Assembly (NCBI GenBank): GCA_905221605.1
Contig: CAJNDS010000272.1
Span: forward strand, 75,001 to 139,000
From: Symbiodinium natans
Taxonomy: Eukaryota > Sar > Dinophyceae > Suessiales > Symbiodiniaceae
DNA: 64,000 nucleotides
Reading direction: 5' to 3'
Both the position numbers and the translations under genes were made by a program. The number at the start of each line of letters is the position of its first letter. The stretch's first letter is position 1. Below, one piece after another: positions 52,679 to 63,676 of this stretch. The notes below the pieces were generated by a model. It was given only the letters and a program-made list of their open reading frames with translations. It did not search any database and was not told the DNA's origin.

Positions 52679-53506
52679 GGGCTCTAGAGGATAAGGGCTC
52701 GGGGTTTTTACGGTGTCAGTAGGGTTTTTTGGGTTTTTTGGGGGGTGTTTTAGGGTTTTTGGGCTTAGGTTTCAGGGTTTAGGGTGGCCTCCCACCCTTT
52801 GTCGACTTCGCGGCTCTCCTCTCCAGTCTAGTCGGGTTTGGGGGGGCCCATTTGGGAGTTTGGGGTTTGGGGGTTTGGGGGTTTGGGGGTTTGGGGGTTT
52901 GGGGGTTTGGGGGTTGCGGGCTTAGGGGTTCAGGGTTTGGGGTTCGGGGTTTAGGGGGTCTTGGGGTTTTGGGATGTTGTGGGTTCAGGGTGAGGGTTTT
53001 TTGGGGTCTGGGGTATCCCCACACCGTCTCCGCGGCCACATCAAGATTCTGAGCGTTAGGGGTTGTTCGAAGTGTTTTGGAGGCTTTATGCGCGCTGAGC
53101 ACGGCTAAAGGGCCGGGGAAAGGGGGGGGGGTCTCCATTTGAGTGATGAGGAGTCGTGCAATTCTTAGGTGCTGGGGTAGGTAACCTTGAAGACAACTCA
53201 ACCCCACGTGACGCGTCACTTAACTCTCTTAGGACCCGGGCGAGAGGGGCAGCTGAGTTGACTTCGAACAACACAGGGAGTGTAGCGAATAGGCACATCA
53301 TATACATATATATATATATATGTACACTTTGTATGTATTTATTTACATACGAATGTATATAGGCTTATATAGGCTTATCCGAATAGATTGAAAGTACACG
53401 TAGACAACCTTATAGATTTAGATCCTCATTGTGTTTACGTAACCTACGCCGTGCCACTGTGGAGGCGCGGACTCCACACTCGAAACTCCTCACTTCCTTC
53501 CCTTGC

Positions 53507-53571
53507 CTCCTCCAAGAAGGAGGTCACGTACTCCGCGTAGGGCACGTAGATCGCGATGGCCAGCAGGCCTT
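53507..53571 (-). CDS. 65-nt minus-strand exon with GC donor
   Basis: CTTTGCAG|AA opens GLLAIAIYVPYAEYVTSFLE, then E, ending GAG|GCAAGG, a GC donor of the dinoflagellate kind. A membrane helix. Confidence 0.55.
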
Positions 53572-53977
53572 CTGCAAAGCAAGAGTTCATGGCGCAGTCG
53601 GAAGTACCAGGTTGAGGTGGAATGACGGATACCCCCCCCCAGCTTCGCTTCTTTGGAAATAGCCCAGACCCCCTAAACCTAAACCCTAAACCCTATACCC
53701 TTTAAGCATACCATTCTGGACTTCTAGAGCTCTGATTGTCCAGCCTGCAGCACCAAGCCAGATCAACAGGGCCTGGGCGACACTTGGCGGGGTTTAGGGT
53801 TGGGGGCATTTAGGGCAAGGTTTAGTGGGGTGCGGCAGTGCGGACTTAGACTGGCGTTTTCAAAAGGCGACGAAACACCCGCAGTCAGCGCAGACGTTCC
53901 ATGAATTCCGGTTTGTCTCAACAGACTGGGAAGCCGCAGCGTTAGGACGGATGACAGGGTTTGAGGTTTGGGGTCTG

Positions 53978-54068
53978 GTAGCCCAGAAGCTACATTAACT
54001 TTAACTGTATTTGGCGATTGTCCGAGCAAAACGCAAAAGGGGCAAAAAGGGCACCACACTGAGCTACC
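53978..54068. mobile_element. MITE-like element, GGTAGCCCAG ends
   Basis: GGTAGCCCAG is mirrored by CTGAGCTACC, and the interior has AAAAAGGGCACCAC. A diverged member of the GCCCAGTA family. Confidence 0.45.
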
Positions 54069-54169
54069 AAACACTTTAGGGCGATAGTTCGGGCTTGCCG
54101 TTTTCTTCGTTTCTTCTGGAACCACCAGCATGGGTGCGTCTGCGCTTATGTAAACCCTGTACCCTAGAC

Positions 54170-54470
54170 TCTAAACCCTAAAACCCTAAAACCCTAAAAC
54201 CCTAAAACCCTAAAACCCTAAAACCCTAAAACCCTAAAACCCTAAAACCCTAAAACCCTAAAACCCTAAAACCCTGAAACCCTAAAACCCTAAACCCCCA
54301 AAACCCCAAAACCCCAAAACCCTAAAACCCTAAAACCCTAAAACCCTAAAACCCTAAAACCCTAAAACCCTAAAACCCTAAAACCCTAAAACCCTAAAAC
54401 CCTAAAACCCTAAAACCCTAAAACCCTAAAACCCTAAAACCCTAAAACCCTAAACCCTAAACCTCCTAAA
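54170..54470. repeat. CCCTAAAA octamer array
   Basis: About 35 octamers with a short CCCCAAAA block in the middle. Same unit as 33508-33712. Confidence 0.95.
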
Positions 54471-54728
54471 CCCCCAAAAGCCTAAAGCTCAGCCCCACAT
54501 TTCGAAGCCCAGTCTCACTGAAGAGGCGGGCGCGGCGGCAGCAAATTCCAAGGCCCAAATGCCTCACGGATTCAGGACGAAGGGCTTTGAGGCTTAAACT
54601 TTTATTGTTCCAAAGCTAAGGCCTTCGACCCCTAAACCCTAAACCCTAAACCCTAAACCCTAAACCCTGAACCCTCAGCCCGAAAGTCCTCAACCCTAAG
54701 CCCTAAACCCGAGAGAACTTCACTTCAC

Positions 54729-54776
54729 TGCAAGTCTGGCAGCTCCCAGCGGACATTGGTGGGCTCGCAGCGCCTC
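54729..54776 (-). CDS. Possible minus-strand exon
   Basis: The frame reads RRCEPTNVRWELPDLQ and ends at a GTGAAG site. Upstream CAG at GAGTCAG. Confidence 0.4.
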
Positions 54777-55020
54777 ACTGACTCACGGGCCGAGGGTGAG
54801 GCCGATTCGATTCAGGGTTTGGGCCGGGTTCGGGGTAGTGCGTTTGTGGTAGGGCCGTAGGGCTTATCCGTGCACCTTTCAGCACCCAAAAATCACATCC
54901 TGAACCACACAAAACAAAAACAACCCAAACCCTAAATTGCCCTTAAGCCCCTAAGACCCTCAGCCACCCCACAACCACTTCAAAAATGAAAGGGCCCACA
55001 ACGAATCCCCGAAACCTTGC

Positions 55021-55097
55021 TTTTTGCGGCCCAGGCGACGGCACACCGAAGTCCAGAGCCTGGCGCAGTCCGGTCTCCGGGTCTTGCCAGACGACGC
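55021..55097 (-). CDS. 77-nt minus-strand exon with GC donor
   Basis: ATCCCAG|GC opens VVWQDPETGLRQALDFGVPS, then PGPQK, ending AAA|GCAAGG. Strongly protein-like. Confidence 0.55.
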
Positions 55098-55794
55098 CTG
55101 GGATACGGTTTGGGGTTTCGGGTTTGGGGTTTGATTGGGGGGTTTAGGGTTTAGGGTTTAGGGTTTAGGGTTTAGGGTTTAGGGTTTAGGGTTTAGGGTT
55201 AAGGGTTAAGGGTTAAGGGTTTGGCGTCTCAGGCTTCAGGGGTTTAGGGTTTGGTGTCTCAGGTTTCAGGGCTTTAGGCTGTGGTGTCTGAGGTGTGTCT
55301 GGGTCCTTGCTCCGACTCCTACCCTAAACCCTAAACCCCAAACCCCAAAACCCGACTCCAGGGGCCTCGTCCGTCCTTCTCCAGGCAGAGCATCCTTGGG
55401 GGCGTCTACATGGGGGTCTCCGACATTAGGGATACCCTTTTTGGGGGGTCCTTGTCCAAGGGAATCGTACTATTTAGGGTTTAGGGTTTGGGGTAAGGGA
55501 ATTCGTCTAATTTGGGGGTCTAATTTGGGTCCTGAAACAAAAAAGGAAACCTACTAATTTGGGGCTCTTATTTTGGTCCTTATTTGGGGTCCAATTTCGG
55601 TCCGTATTTCAGGGAATCCTTCTTAGGTCCTCTTAGTGTAAGGGAATCCTCCGAGACGTGCGACGAGACAACCAACAAGGCTCAACGAGGCATGGCGCCG
55701 GCGTAGGCTAAAACCTGTAGCCTTGGTCACATAGAAACCCATGAGATCCCCGGAACAACCCTACACCCTAAAACCCGGAAACCCTAAACCCCCT

Positions 55795-55925
55795 AAACCC
55801 CCTAAACCCCCAAACCCCTAAACCCCCTAAACCCCCTAAACCCCCTGAACCCCCTGAACCCCCTGAACCCCCTGAACCCCCTGAACCCCCTAAACCCCCT
55901 AAACTCCCTCAAACCCCTAAAACCC
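55795..55925. repeat. CCCCCTAAA / CCCCCTGAA nonamer array
   Basis: About 14 nonamers: CCCCCTAAA, then CCCCCTGAA, then back. A CCCTAAA derivative with added C bases. Confidence 0.9.
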
Positions 55926-55937
55926 CCCAAAAAAAAC

Positions 55938-56020
55938 CTTCGGCGCATCGTGCCCTCCAAGCCGCTTATGCAGGGACTCATCCCGGTCACGGTGGTTGGC
56001 AAAGACCAGCCAGGCGTAGC
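55938..56020 (-). CDS. 83-nt minus-strand exon with GT donor
   Basis: TTCCAG|GC opens YAWLVFANHRDRDESLHKRL, then GGHDAPK, ending AAG|GTTTTT. Flanked on the left by the CCCCCTGAA array and on the right by TTTAGGG repeats. Confidence 0.6.
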
Positions 56021-56345
56021 CTGGAAGAACTGCACTCTCGGAAGTTTAGGGGTTAGGGTTTAGGGGATTTAGGGTGTTTAGGGTTTAGGGTTTAGTGTTT
56101 AGAGTTTCGGGTTTAGGGTTCAGGGTTCAGTGGGATGCAAGGCCCTACAAGCCAAAAACCCTCAACCCCGGAGCTCAAAACCCTTACACGCCCACACCTC
56201 AAACCCTTGAACCCTAACCGCCTAAACGCACACCGACTAGCTGCAACGTATTCCGCAGTGATGAGATGGATAAAGTGGGCGATGTTACCTGAAACTTAAT
56301 TTCAGAACGAGCTCGTTGTGTGCTTTTTGCCGTGCCAAGTGGAGC

Positions 56346-56760
56346 TTAGAGGGTGACCGAGCAAAACCATTCCCACAGACACAGAATCGGTGCCAAATCT
56401 GCTGTTCTCTCAGCAACTGCGTGATTGTCAGAGAAGCTCCTCAAGAGCTTCCAGGAACACCTTTGGCCTCTGGCTTGCAGGTGTTCAGCGAAGCCCACCG
56501 GTTCTTCAAACTCTGCCACGTCCCCCAAAAACAGCTGTCTAGGTCGCGAGTTCAATGGCACCCGGCAGGGAGGCAAAGAACCTGAATGAAAGTAGCGAAG
56601 TGAAGCGAGGGGAACACAGACAGGCAAAGACACGGATGCTGCCGCAGCAAAACAAGACGATCCTCGCGATCCTGGACAGCCAACGCACAGTGCGCCAAGA
56701 CCACCTTGTTGAAGAAAAAGTGCATATGGCCGAGCAAAAGCCGCCCAGGGAGACATAGCA
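56346..56760 (-). CDS. Uncertain minus-strand coding region
   Basis: Several overlapping frames are open. The part at 56530-56346 reads FEEPVGFAEHLQARGQRCSW and LLRSFSDNHAVAERTADLAP, which looks coding. At 56750-56555 another frame reads GHMHFFFNKVVLAHCALAVQ. An intron or frame change between them is possible. Plus-strand frames are also open. Confidence 0.3.
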
Positions 56761-56894
56761 CGAAAGGAGTGTTGGGGCGGAGAGCACCACAAAGGGATGC
56801 TGGCTAACTACAAACCCTAAACCCGAAACCCTAACCCCAATCTAAACCCCCAAAACCATACAACCGTTAACCCCTAACCCCCAAACCCTAACCA

Positions 56895-57445
56895 AACCCT
56901 AAATCCCAGCACCCCCAAAACCCGGACCCCTAACCCCCAACCCCTACCCCCTAAACCCTAAACCCTCAACCCTCAACCCTCAACCCTAAACCCTAAACCC
57001 TGAACCCTCAACCCTCAACCCTCAACCCTAAACCCTAAACCCTAAACCCTAAAACCTAAACACCCTAAACCCTACGAAGAACCAGCCAGAGAATTGCCTG
57101 CAGGGTCTCAAAGAAAGTAGGGAGCCCATCCGGGGTCGACTCTGCGGGGTATAGGGTTTAGGGTTTAGGGTTTAGGGTTTAGGGTTTAGGGTTTAGGGTT
57201 TGGGGTTTGGGGTTTGGGGTTTGGGGTTTGGGGTTTAGGGTTTAGTTTTGATGGACAGGTCGCAAAGGTAGCCCAAACCCTAAATCCCAGCACCCCCAAA
57301 ACCCGGACCCCTAACCCCCAACCCCTAACCCCTAAACCCTCAACCCTCAACCCTCAACCCTAAACCCTAAACCCTGAACCCTCAACCCTCAACCCTCAAC
57401 CCTAAACCCTAAACCTAAACCCTAAACCCTAAACCCTAAACCCTA
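56895..57445. repeat. Duplicated repeat block, about 170 bp, offset about 385 bp
   Basis: The series from CCCTAAATCCCAGCACCCCC through CCCTCAACCCTCAACCC at 56895-57068 recurs at 57277-57445 with few differences. A unique exon island sits between them. Confidence 0.75.
57076..57141 (-). CDS. Minus-strand exon, intact member of the duplicated exon pair
   Basis: CCCCGCAG|AG opens STPDGLPTFFETLQAILWLV, then LRR, a probable membrane segment. The 48072-48115 copy stops after FFET. Confidence 0.5.
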
Positions 57446-57947
57446 AACACCAACCCCCGCCCAAACTCGGAACCCGAGGCGCCCGAGCCGAGCATTCGAC
57501 TCTCGGAGCCGGGCCTCCCAGAGCCCACATGGGACTTTTAGGGGTTTAGGGTTTAGGGTTTAGGGTTTCGGGTTTCGGGTTTCGGGTTTCGGGTTTGGGG
57601 TTTGGGGTTTGGGGTTTTAAACCCTAGGGTTGGGGGCTTAGGTTTTAGGGGTTTTGGGGCGTTTTGGGGTTTACGAAAATTGGGGTCATGGGGGTTTCCG
57701 ATATTACGGGTACCTTCTTGGGGCCCTTAATCACTTGGGATGTTCGGAGCTTAGGGGCTTAGGGTTTAAGGGCTTAGGGTTTGGGGTTTGGGGTGTGGGG
57801 TTTAGGGTGTGGGGTTTAGGGTTTGGGGATTTGGGGTTTGGGGTTTAGGGTTTGGGGGTTGGGGTTTGCGGTTTCGGGGTTTAGGGGTTTACGGTTTCGG
57901 GGTTTTGGGGATTAGGGTTTGGGGTTTAGGGTGCATCACTCACTGAA

Positions 57948-58000
57948 GAACAACGCGTCGACAGTCAAGGGTAGCCAGCACACTGGGCTAATTGAATCGT
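57948..58000 (-). CDS. Possible minus-strand exon with GTGAGTG donor
   Basis: After TAGCCCAG the frame reads VLATLDCRRVVL and ends TTCA|GTGAGTG, a consensus donor. Confidence 0.4.
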
Positions 58001-58129
58001 ACATGTGAACGGCCGTCCAAGATGAACACCAACTCAAACCGGGAACCTAAAACGCACATCTACACACAGAGTCCCAAGCAAACCCCAAACCCTAAACCCT
58101 AAAACAGTAAACCCTTATACCCCACACCC

Positions 58130-58560
58130 TCAACCGCAGTTGTGCTGGGATGTGAGGCCTGAACCACTCGCGAACCGTGGCAGTGTCCTGGACCACATCG
58201 ACTTAGGGCCCGAGGGTCAGAACATCACCCTCCTCTTCAAGCTTTGGGTTCTTGCGGGGCTTGCACTACGCAAAAAGGTTAAAGGCTCTACTCAGCACCC
58301 TAAGTCCCCAAGTCTTTAGTGGGCAGTGAAGGAAAAGCCCTGTAGGCAGCAAATGCTCTGGGGTTCTTCATGCTGCCTGCAGCGTTTCATAATCATGGCC
58401 GGCTTGAGACGACCCTAAACCCTAAACCCTAAACCCTAAACCCTAAACCCTAAACCCTAAACCCCCCTAAGCCCTAAACCCTAAACCCTAAACCTGCCCG
58501 AATGCCTCGTCCTGCCAGCACTGCATGGAACTGTCCTGCCGTTCGAGAGCACCAGACCAG
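58130..58560 (-). CDS. Two candidate minus-strand exons
   Basis: 58560-58498 reads WSGALERQDSSMQCWQDEAF, then GQ, ending CAG|GTTTAG, so the first bases of the repeat array form the donor. 58195-58130 reads VVQDTATVREWFRPHIPAQL, then R, before CCCTAAA-type repeats. Both are protein-like. Confidence 0.45.
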
Positions 58561-58720
58561 GGCCAGGTAAGATCACACAGAATCACTATACTCATCATCG
58601 TTATAATAGTCAGAATAATCATAGTAGTCATGATAATCATCTCCATTTGGCTTCTGGTAACTGCACAAGAAGCAAACAGCAAATGGCCATCCCTGATGAA
58701 CCCTGCAAACTTACTACTGC

Positions 58721-58819
58721 TTGTAGGGAAGCAGGGAATTTGGGGCCCCAGTGCAATCCGTTACGACTATCGGGGGAAAGTAGGGCGGTCAAGGACCCCA
58801 ATTGCCTAATTCCCTACTA
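58721..58819. mobile_element. MITE-like element, TAGGGAA...TTCCCTA ends
   Basis: TTGTAGGGAA at 58721-58730 is mirrored by TTCCCTACTAA at 58810-58820. See 7632-7716. Confidence 0.45.
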
Positions 58820-59534
58820 AGAACTGGCAAGGTAAACTTGAGCGGGCCTCGCTGATGCTCGACGCCTTGGAAGAGATTCAATTGCACTGTCGAGCTCCAC
58901 TCGCAAACGACCGCAAGACCACACCACAACCTACTGCAAAGACCGCACTGCAGGACCGCAGACCCAGCTCAATTCCATGTGCTGACCACCGCGGCCGAAG
59001 CCAGGTGTTGCAGCGCACACTTGCCAAGACCCGAACCTCCTCACAAAGCCGACAAGAGCCACGACCCGAGCAAGGAGATGCCTTCATGAGGACCAAAAGC
59101 CACAAACCCAGCAGCAACAAACACCGCAAGTGTCTTTACCTCGAACGTATTCACGGAATGATATATCCACGCGATATCCGTCTAAACATATGTCTGTGTA
59201 TATATATATATATATATATATGGTTAGCTTAGCCAAAAATATTCAAAAATGGTAGGCACATCGGCGTTAGCATATATACGTATGCATTCACGTCTATTGT
59301 CGTAGTGAAGTATTTGTGGCATCTCGGTCTTGATCTGTATTGAAAAGTGGCTTCATTTATCAACTCTCATTGAGGTAGAATAATAATCGCATCTTCAGAA
59401 TAGTAGACTGATAGTATATATACATGTCTACAGTTTACCCTAAACCCTAAACCCTATACCCTAAACCCTAAACCCTAAACCCTAAACCCTAAACCCTAAA
59501 CCCTAAACCCTAAACCCTAAACCCGGTCAGTGTA

Positions 59535-60650
59535 TTGTGACTGACGGATTGCGCCTTCCGGGGTCGCAGCCCAACGCCTTCCGGGAGTCCGCCACGGACC
59601 TGCGGAGGTCCAGGGTTTAGGGCACAGGCGTGGGGTTTAGGGTTTAGGGTTTAGGGTTTAGGGTTTAGGGTTTAGGGTTTAGGGTTTAGGGTTTAGGGTT
59701 TAGGGTTTAGGGTTTAGGGTTTGGGGTTTGGGGTTTGGGGTTTGGGGTTTAGGGTTTAGGGCACAGGTGTGTCATGGGTGCGAAGTACGCCCGAGCCCGC
59801 TCAGTAAGTGGTGTTGCGGTGCTGAGGACACTTGGGGGGGCCTATCTCGGCATGTAGCCACACAGAAAAACATGCAGGGTCCTAGTCTCGAGTAGAAGAA
59901 CCCCCCTACATGAGGGTTACTGTAAGGGTTTAGGCTTCAAGATTCAGGGTTTGGGGTTCAGGATTCAGGGTCTAAACCCTCAACCCTATAGGGTTTTGAG
60001 GGATTCCAATCCCCCCCCCCCCCCAAGCCCCTCGCGCCACTGGCGACCCCACAAGCGCCTCGGCATCCGCAAAGGCAAGATGGCGGTCTAGGAGCACCTC
60101 CACCTGCCCCCGCAAAAGGTTGTTGGGGTTTAGGGGATAGGGTTTAGGGTTTAGGCTTTAGGGTTTAGGGTTTAGGGTTTGGGGTTTGGGGTTTAGGGTT
60201 TAGGGTTTAGGGCTTAGGGCTTAGGGTTTAGGGTTGGGATGTTCACCCTTATACTAGCAGTCCTTAGTAGGGATTAGAGAACGGAACTGAGCTGAAGGGC
60301 ATTCAACAACTTAGGAGCTTGGAGCTGCGAGGACGGCCAGCAAAACCTCCTGAAAAGTATTCCTGAAGATGATGCGCTTAAACCCAAACACGGGAAGATG
60401 TAAGACGCCCCAAGGGCCTACCTAGGCTTCAGATAGCTTAGGGTTTAGGGTTTGGGGTTTAGGGTTTAGGGTTTAGGGTTTAGGGTTTAGGGTTTAGGGT
60501 GTAGGGTGTAGGGCTTAGGACGTTTAGGAGCCCCGGGCCTTAATATTGTATGCTAGGCTGTCTTCTTCTGAGAGCGGTGGGTGCCTCGCCCCAGCGGCCG
60601 GTGACATCGTAGCCGATGGAAACGGATCGCACCGTCTCGCCTTGGCGCGC
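59535..60650 (-). CDS. Cluster of candidate minus-strand exons
   Basis: 60650-60585 follows CCAAG and reads GETVRSVSIGYDVTGRWGE before GCACCC (GC donor). 60104-60026 follows GGGGCAG and reads VEVLLDRHLAFADAEALVGS, then PVARG. 59810-59765 reads ERARAYFAPMTHLCP. 59600-59535 follows CTCCGCAG and reads VRGGLPEGVGLRPRKAQSVS. The separating introns are TTTAGGG arrays and a MITE fragment at 60235. Confidence 0.4.
59635..59765. repeat. TTTAGGG array with TTTGGGG block
   Basis: About 19 units; four consecutive TTTGGGG units near the right end. Confidence 0.95.
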
Positions 60651-60664
60651 GTGTCAGCCTTTGG

Positions 60665-61034
60665 TGATGGGGTTTAGGGTTTAGGGTTTAGGGTTTAGGG
60701 ATTAGGGCTTAGGGCTTAGGGCTTATAGGGATTAGGGCTTAGGGCTTAGGGCTTAGGGCTTAGGGCTTAGGGCTTAGGGCTTAGGGCTTAGGGCTTAGGG
60801 CTTAGGGCTTAGGGCTTAGGGTTTAGGGTTTAGGGTTTAGGGTTTAGGGTTTAGGGTTTAGGGTTTAGGGTTTAGGGTTAGGTTTAGGGTTTAGGGTTTA
60901 GGGTTTAGGGTTTAGGGTTTAGGGTTTAGGGTTTAGGGTTTAGGGTTTAGGGTTTAGGGTTTAGGGTTTAGGGTTTAGTAACGGGTTTAGGGTTTAGGGT
61001 TTAGGGTTTAGGGTTTAGGGTTTAGGGTTTAGGG
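60665..61034. repeat. Longest array: TTTAGGG with an internal CTTAGGG block
   Basis: TTTAGGG at the edges encloses about 15 CTTAGGG units (60705-60818). At about 370 bp it is the longest array in the window. Confidence 0.95.
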
Positions 61035-61214
61035 CCATGTTACGAACCCAACACGGACCTGGAATCCTTTGTTCTGTCTGTGCTTCTCCTCTCTTTTTCT
61101 GTTTATGTTTATTGTTTTCTTTTGGGGGGGGAGGGGGGTCTTGGCCCGAGTCTGTAGAACCCTAAACCCTAAACCCTAAACCCTAAACCCTAAACCCTAA
61201 ATCCCCCAAGCTCT

Positions 61215-61720
61215 AAAGCCCCTGGTCCGGGCCCGCTGCCGATCTGCCGGGAGATGCATTCTGCCTCAGAAGAGGCAGAAGAGCCAGGACAGACCCTGCC
61301 CCTAGGTCTGATTCCCAAACCCTAAACCCTAAACCCCAAACCCTAAACCCTAAACCCTAAACCCTACGGATTGGGCCTCTCTGGGCTCTCTCTTCTCTGA
61401 CAAGGGGCCTTTTTGTGGGTCTCTCTTCTCAACTTCCTCACGGCTCGGCTACCAGAAATGGCCCCCTGACAGCTCCGCCCACGCAGCTTGGCCCAGCATC
61501 CTATTCTTACATGGGGTTTCAAGGCTTCCGAGATTTCGAAGCAACAAAATGTTCGGAGCCCATGCCCGAAGCCCCAAAACCCCAAAGCCCTAAACCCTAC
61601 AAAACTTAAACCCTAAACCCTAAACCCTGAACCCCAGCCACGTCCGAAACCGCCCCGGGGGGCAATCTGCTTTTCGTCGGTGGCTTCTGGTGGCAAGCCC
61701 GACCTTCTGGCAGGGAAGCT
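61215..61720 (-). CDS. Candidate minus-strand exons
   Basis: 61712-61636 reads ACHQKPPTKSRLPPGAVSDV. 61500-61370 contains CQGAISGSRAVRKLRRETHK. 61300-61215 follows GGGGCAG and reads VCPGSSASSEAECISRQIGS. Each is bordered by CCCTAAA repeats on at least one side. Single-island evidence. Confidence 0.3.
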
Positions 61721-61902
61721 CCGTTTGGCCGGGGGCGGGTTTAGGGTTTAGGGTTTGGGTTTAGGGTTTAGGCTGCAACTAAGCCCTAAAAGCCTAGAAC
61801 CCCTAAACCCTAAACCCTAAACCCTGAACCCTGAAGCCTAAGCCCTAAACCCTGAACCCTGAAACTCCCCCCAAATGCTACCCTCATCCGGAGCGCTCTT
61901 AC

Positions 61903-61957
61903 CTTCCTCGTCCTTAGCCAAGGCACAGCACCAGGGCAAAGTCCTCCGCACATCGCT
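61903..61957 (-). CDS. 55-nt minus-strand exon with consensus GTAAGA donor
   Basis: GTTGAG|AGC opens SDVRRTLPWCCALAKDEE and ends GAAG|GTAAGAGC. The donor is the best in the window. Confidence 0.55.
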
Positions 61958-62367
61958 CTCAACAAAGTTTAGGGTTTTTCCGACTGCAAGAAAATGCCAG
62001 AGCTACGATGAAAATTCCAAATGCTTACAGGTATTTTCCCACCATAGGAAGTTTAGGGTTTAGGGTTTAGGGTTTGGGGTTTGGGGTTTGGGGTTTAGGG
62101 TTTAGGGTTTAGGGTTTAGGGTTTAGGGTTTAGGGTTTAGGGTTTAGGGATGAGGGACTCGGGACCAGGGATGGAATAGTAGCTGGTAGAAGAGCGCAAA
62201 ACACCCCTCCCCCCCCCCCCCGAGAGAGACGCGCGGAAGCGTGTCCCTCCCTAAACCCCTAAGCCCTAAACCCTAAACCCTAAACCCTCAACCCTCAACC
62301 CCAAACCCTAAACCCTCAGCCCTCAACCCTCAACCCCAAACCCTCAACCCTCAACCCTCAACCCTAC

Positions 62368-62411
62368 ACGTCCTTCATGGTGAGGTGCTGCGACTCGAAC
62401 CACCTAGAAAG
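62368..62411 (-). CDS. Possible minus-strand exon
   Basis: After TTTCTAG the frame reads WFESQHLTMKD and meets GTGTAGGG. The donor is the edge of the repeat array. Confidence 0.35.
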
Positions 62412-63121
62412 CGCGGGCACTGGGGGAAAGGCTCTATCAGCCCACGGGCTGAAACGTAGTGACGGAGCACAGCAGCTTGGGGTTGAGGGTGTAGGGTTTA
62501 GGGTTGAGGGTTTAGGGTTTAGGGTTTAGGGCTTATTAGGGTTTAAGGTTTAGGGTCATGTGAACGGGTTATCTTGGGCGGATGCTTGTCGGAAAACTCG
62601 TACCAGAATGAGAGTGAGGTGGCGGCGCAGGAGCCTTCGCTACAGAAGCAGAAGGGGAATCGCGACTATGACTCAGCTTCTTACCGGGCTCCAGGGTTTA
62701 GGGTTTGGGGTTTGGGGTTTGGGGTAACATCGAAAACCTGCGGAGAACGGCTGCGTCGCACGTGCTTCGAACCTCTCTACTTTGCGGCAGCCCGGCGATG
62801 TACCCCCCACCTTAGCACCTTCTTGGCCCCCCCCCCACTAAACCCTAAACCCTAAACCCTAAACCCTCCCCGCAAGGAATAGTGGCCGGACCCAAGCACA
62901 AGGAGTTGAGGGTTGCGAGGCGTCTTATTGAGTAGGAGATAGGATTAGGGGGACCCTTGGGGAAATAGACCCTCTGAATAAGGTCCCTGTTTAAGAGAGC
63001 CAGAAGAGGGTTAAGAAGGGTTCCCTTTTAAGGAAACCCTAAACCCTAAACCCTAAACCCTAAACCCTAAACCCTAAACCCTAAACCCTAAACCCTAACC
63101 TTATCCTACCTAGGATTGAGA

Positions 63122-63200
63122 TCCCAGGCACTTGGCATGCTTCAGCTGGAACCATGCATGGGCCAGCATGATCAGCATGCCGGCAAACCTTGCAACTGGA
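63122..63200 (-). CDS. Candidate minus-strand exon, membrane segment
   Basis: After TTGCAAG the frame reads FAGMLIMLAHAWFQLKHAKC, then LG. CCCTAAA repeats on the left, TTTAGGG on the right. Confidence 0.45.
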
Positions 63201-63307
63201 GGGCTCTTTTGGGTTTAGGGTTTAGGGTTTAGGGTTTAGGGTTTAGGGTTTGGGGTTTAGGGTTTAGGGTTTAGGGTTTAGGGTTTAGGGTTTAGGGGAT
63301 TTCGGGA

Positions 63308-63455
63308 TGCGTATATGGTGAATCAGATCTCTCAGGCGAAGGTCTGGTTCGGGGAGCGCTACCTAAAGATTGGTTTTGCCTCTCGGTTTCTGTGCCGATC
63401 TCCGAAACTCCAGCAAAAAGAGCGGCCCGAAGATGCAGAAGTCTGCGCCCCTAAA
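63308..63455 (+). CDS. Probable plus-strand exon
   Basis: The frame reads DAYMVNQISQAKVWFGERYL, then KIGFASRFLCRSPKLQQKER, then PEDAEVCAPK. Natural composition over 48 residues with no repeat-derived text. Its orientation is opposite to most neighbours. Confidence 0.5.
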
Positions 63456-63458
63456 CCC

Positions 63459-63676
63459 TAAACCCTAAACCCTAAACTGGAAGCTCTTCTCGCCCTTGTG
63501 CCAAGCAGCCAAAGGAACAGCACACTCCTTGGCAAGTCTGGTGCTTGAACGGTATTGGGGTCCGGGTTCAGAGTTAAGGGGGCACAATTACCTGTGCCAT
63601 TTAAGCTCACGAGGACGTCATCGGGGTGTGGCCCTGATGTAAGGAGACATTGCAGCAAGACCCCAAAGTTGGGCAC
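63459..63676 (-). CDS. Possible minus-strand exon
   Basis: The frame reads GVLLQCLLTSGPHPDDVLVS, then LNGTGNCAPLTLNPDPNTVQ and APDLPRSVLFLWLLGTRARR. The upstream sequence to 63856 is open on both strands and undecided. Confidence 0.35.

Noticed and set aside
58855-59232. Plus-strand 125-residue frame
   Set aside because: Ends in a TATATA microsatellite (IYIYIYI), and the opposite strand is equally open; no support for either.
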